A model generated the notes under the pieces. It was not told the DNA's origin and did not search any database. It was given only the letters and a program-made list of their open reading frames with translations. From positions 124,001 through 188,000 of the forward strand of contig JAZKFT010000008.1 of the NCBI GenBank assembly GCA_040386335.1: a stretch of 64,000 nucleotides of DNA. The letters are read 5' to 3'. Below are positions 63,770 to 64,000 of the stretch, piece by piece. Made by a program: the position numbers and the translations under genes. The first letter of the stretch is position 1, and every line of letters begins with the position of its first letter. Source of the DNA: JAZKFT01 sp040386335. GTDB taxonomy: Bacteria > Bacteroidota > Bacteroidia > Chitinophagales > Chitinophagaceae.

Positions 63770-64000
63770 GGCAGCAATTAAATACGCGGACAAAATAGAA
63801 AAAATCTTTTTAGGGCTGGGAATTTTATTGTCGGGTATATATGCCTGTGCTCCTAAACCGAATGCGATTCCTAAAAATGAGTATGGTCTCCAGGTGGTGG
63901 AGAAAAAGGGAACTTACAAACAAATAGTGCGGGCGGATGAAAGCCATCGGATGGTTGCTCTCGACCCCATATTAAGCCCGTTGTCTACCGCATTTTACTA
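63768..64000 (+). CDS. N-terminal part of a lipoprotein, possibly an M15 D-Ala-D-Ala dipeptidase
   Basis: The frame is open to the window edge, 77 residues seen. MAAIKYADKIEKIFLGLGIL, a hydrophobic core and GIYAC (Cys27, a weak lipobox) suggest a lipoprotein. The next residues (EYGLQVVEKKGTY, then MVALDPILSPLSTAFY) are compatible with the start of a VanX-type M15 dipeptidase, but the catalytic part lies outside. Next to the peptidoglycan gene rlpA this would fit. Assignment is tentative. Confidence 0.5.
   Translation, partial: MAAIKYADKIEKIFLGLGILLSGIYACAPKPNAIPKNEYGLQVVEKKGTYKQIVRADESHRMVALDPILSPLSTAFY

Noticed and set aside
1..64000. tRNA, rRNA, riboswitch or attachment-site signals
   Set aside because: The gaps were read for clover-leaf, T-loop and known riboswitch patterns and none was convincing; no integrase is present.

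Overview
The window looks like a chromosome segment of a Bacteroidota bacterium, most likely Chitinophagia/Chitinophagaceae. The signs are two proteins ending in type-B type IX secretion (T9SS) sorting domains next to a PorP/SprF and OmpA pair, a LytS/LytTR two-component pair with a beta-propeller sensor, PIG-L, DUF983, YqcC and SYLF proteins, lipoproteins with Bacteroidota-style lipoboxes, promoters of the TTG-N19-TAnnTTTG kind, weak Shine-Dalgarno sequences, and several TTG or GTG starts. No rRNA, tRNA, CRISPR, integrase or intact transposase was seen. The species cannot be named from the sequence alone.

Layout. 1-10.2 kb is a T9SS surface-protein block: the end of one CTD adhesin, a giant IgGFc-binding/PKD protein, PorP/SprF, and a TPR/propeller/OmpA protein. 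10.3-18.1 kb holds small metabolic and regulatory genes: a frameshifted VOC gene, DinB, a secreted S15 peptidase, a GNAT gene broken by an amber codon, DUF983 with its AraC regulator, and a PIG-L deacetylase. 18.1-24.9 kb carries two secreted glycosidases (GH89 and GH31). Each is preceded by a diverged copy of the same ~260-bp non-coding element, which suggests shared history or shared control. 24.9-31.7 kb is repeat-rich: a MITE-like pair, multi-hairpin DNA, a lipoprotein, a repeat-rich S74 protein, a large repetitive secreted protein that seems to lack its C-terminus, and a trypsin-like lipoprotein. 31.7-38.8 kb is a housekeeping and signalling stretch on the minus strand: GNAT genes, PrsW, thioredoxin, LytTR regulator and sensor kinase.

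39.0-45.6 kb holds two tandem S74 tail-fibre-like adhesins, a single-domain globin and a SYLF protein. 45.9-53.6 kb holds a DUF1579 lipoprotein, LepA, an H-type-lectin fibre protein and a radical SAM protein. 53.6-61.1 kb begins with a palindromic element and holds a very large predicted outer-membrane barrel, a SirB1-like protein, a carboxypeptidase-regulatory-domain protein and a TlpA-like oxidoreductase. The end holds a ~211-bp tandem duplication, an OmpA gene split by a frameshift in an A10 tract, RlpA, and the start of a lipoprotein gene whose start codon overlaps that of rlpA.

The main theme is cell-surface display and envelope. Four genes share the N-terminal VGIGTxxP/VGIGRTSP signature (26.4, 39.4, 41.7 and 50.1 kb). 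Three of them end in an S74 auto-chaperone domain and the fourth in an H-type lectin, so they look like a locally expanded set of secreted fibre adhesins. The most striking sequence-level anomalies are the A10 frameshift in ompA, the MITE-like pair, the repeated element upstream of both glycosidases, and the three-copy motif in front of the AraC gene.
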